NCBI RefSeq assembly: GCF_021462225.1
Contig: NC_061806.1
Span: 124,001 to 188,000 of the forward strand
DNA: 64,000 nt
From: Girardinichthys multiradiatus
Lineage: Eukaryota; Chordata; Actinopteri; Cyprinodontiformes; Goodeidae
Direction: 5' to 3'
The notes beneath the pieces are model-generated. The model made no database searches, was not told the DNA's origin, and was given only the letters and a program-made list of their open reading frames with translations. Made by a program: the position numbers and the translations under genes. Below, piece by piece: positions 62,301 through 64,000 of the stretch (the first letter of the stretch is position 1; each line of letters begins with the position of its first letter).

Positions 62301-64000
62301 GATAACTGGAACTAGGTCAGAAATGAGCGAAGCAATGTTGCATGAAGAAAAAAAAATGGCTCGTTGTGAGACTCTAATTAAGTCAATGAATGTTTTTGCT
62401 GCTCAGGGTAGCAATAGGTGGTGTGCACACAAGTGTTTCACACAATGCCGTTCTGTTTTAGCTTTATATTTACTTATCATATTATCAAGCTTTGCCTTCT
62501 AACATGAGTTTCTTTCTTCCATGGTGGTATGATCCTTGCAGAGTCACATGAGATCTAAATATAAGTTAAATATGCTTATCTATATTTCCTCATATTAACC
62601 ATGATTTTAGAGGATCACACCAAATGCAGTGAATGAATTGCCATTAGCGATCAGTTCCTCAGTGGAGAAATTTCCCAATGCTATTTTGTGCCAACACACT
62701 GAAACAGTAAACAAGGCATCCCACGCACAGACCAGCTGGTTTCTACACCCACATTCTGGTGGAAGACGGCAAAGCTGCTGGATATTAGCCAAATGACTGA
62801 TAACAGGTTGATAACCATCTTCGAATTAACTTGTGGGAGAACTATACATGCGAAAAAATGAACCTTCTCAGCAAGACATTTATTCCATAAAAGGCTGTTT
62901 GTATAGAATTTGTGTGAGTAATCAAACATTTTATACCAGACAACATGCTTTCTTTAACTGAAAATATAGAACAAAAAATAAAATTACAAGAGGAAGGTAG
63001 TTAAATATGGACAAAAAGGGTCTTAAGACTATGTTCAGTCTTGTGCATGTTATAGCACCTAAATGCTGAAAAAAACATAGTAAAATACATTTTAAATAGA
63101 TGTATGCCCATGAGATAATGCCTCATGTAATATCATGCAATGCATTTGCTCATTTACACCTTGTAAACTGCAGGTAAATCCAGCAGCTGATCCACCTGTG
63201 TCATTGGTGTGACATCAGAAAGTGAGTTGCCAAAACAAATTAATACATATTTAATTTGAGCTGAATAATTTTGTCCCTCTTCATCAACAGTGCATCAAAA
63301 TATCTTTAAAAAAACGTGTCTATTACCAAAACATACTGTATGTGCTTGCAAAGTCAATATAGATTGAATTCTAAATTGTTTTAATTCAACATGATTCATT
63401 ATGTACAAACTGAAGATACAGTATTGAATATTCTCACTAAAAGATTTATCTATTCATGATGATCATGTGGCAGGCTTGTGTAGTTTAAAGCAATAAAGTT
63501 AGAGTTGCAACTAAAATTGGAATATTTTCATCTTGAGCGGCCCTGATCAGTAACCTGTCAGTTGGAAATGAAAAAATCGGATCTTTTTTAAATCGTGAAC
63601 ACAGCACCTCTAAGCTCTATGTTAACTATTAATGAATCAAGAAGACTTGATGTTAGCTGTTTTTAGTATTTCAGCATAATGTTGAAAAGTCGTGGAAGCA
63701 CAGAAATGTAGGGAGTTATTTCAAAGGAAACTTTGTTTTGAATGTCACGTTGAGAAATGCAGTTCATTCTGGCTGTGGCAGAGTTATGGAGAACAAGACT
63801 TTAAGCAGATAACAGAAAGCCTGAATGGAGAACAGCAAAGTGGCTTTTGTCAGGATCTGCAATTTCATTCTTTGTGTTTGTTGACTTTTTCCGTTTGGTG
63901 TTTCTGTTCCTTTTGGTTTAGTAGTTATGTTTATTTATTCCCGCCTGGTACTTCTTAGTTTTGTGACTGTTCTGTCTGTACTTCTACCCCTTAGTTCTAG
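62301..64000. other. AT-rich DNA to window end, no gene recognised
   Basis: No supported exon was found. The T-rich last 140 bases resemble retroposon untranslated sequence and run off the window. If hivep3 has upstream non-coding exons they may lie here or beyond, but none can be pointed to. Confidence 0.35.

Noticed and set aside
1..64000. CRISPR array, prophage, operon or bacterial insertion sequence
   Set aside because: There are no spaced direct repeats of that type and no prokaryotic gene organisation; all signals are of a vertebrate genome.

Overview
The window looks like nuclear DNA of a spiny-rayed (percomorph-type) teleost fish. The grounds are spliced vertebrate genes with GT/AG introns, fish-typical Rex1 and Rex3 retrotransposons, tRNA-derived SINEs, Tc1/mariner, hAT and TTAA-target DNA transposons, and long AT-rich intergenic stretches. 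There are no bacterial operons, rRNA or CRISPR arrays. The species cannot be named from the sequence alone.

Two host genes can be supported, both on the minus strand. (1) A complete five-exon preproendothelin gene at 13.0-14.84 kb, best called edn2: it has an intact furin site, a 21-residue endothelin with four cysteines in register, a big-endothelin spacer and an endothelin-like repeat. (2) The coding part of a HIVEP/Schnurri zinc-finger transcription factor at 36.36-56.56 kb. It has a 3.9 kb main exon (ZAS-N finger pair, central CCHC finger, basic NLS) and four 3' exons ending in the conserved HIVEP C-terminus. Motifs match HIVEP3 best. HIVEP3 lies next to EDN2 in the same orientation on human chromosome 1p34, so the pair appears to be conserved microsynteny: hivep3 upstream, edn2 downstream. 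One hivep3 exon that the reading frame requires was not found, and the ZAS-C finger region is visibly degenerate.

The rest is mostly mobile DNA. From left to right: 0.9-4.6 kb, a Tc1-like element carrying nested LINE pieces and a Rex3; 7.1-7.8 kb, an eroded Rex3; 13-15 kb, edn2 and its TATA box; 16.1-16.7 kb, a Rex3 3' end; 17.6-19.1 kb, a Tc1-like element with a SINE inside; 20.6-24.5 kb, a SINE, a DD36E Tc1/mariner element, a hAT element with 8-bp target duplications and a Rex1 scrap; 30.6-35.3 kb, a TTAA MITE, a near-intact Rex1 and a second DD36E Tc1/mariner element; 36.3-56.6 kb, hivep3, with introns packed with transposons (two more Tc1-like copies, a TTAA element, a second Rex1, a SINE and a 3.7 kb tandemly duplicated repeat block with a perfect hairpin); 57.2-58.9 kb, a third, internally deleted Rex1 and a TA microsatellite; 59-64 kb, mostly unassigned upstream or intronic DNA.

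The two genes are not known to act in one pathway. Endothelin-2 is a secreted vasoactive peptide, and HIVEP3 is a nuclear zinc-finger regulator. No previously undescribed multi-gene system was recognised. The most interesting points are the altered ZAS-C region of hivep3, the two direct Rex1 repeats flanking the 3' half of that gene, and the unclassified repeat block at 46.6-50.3 kb.
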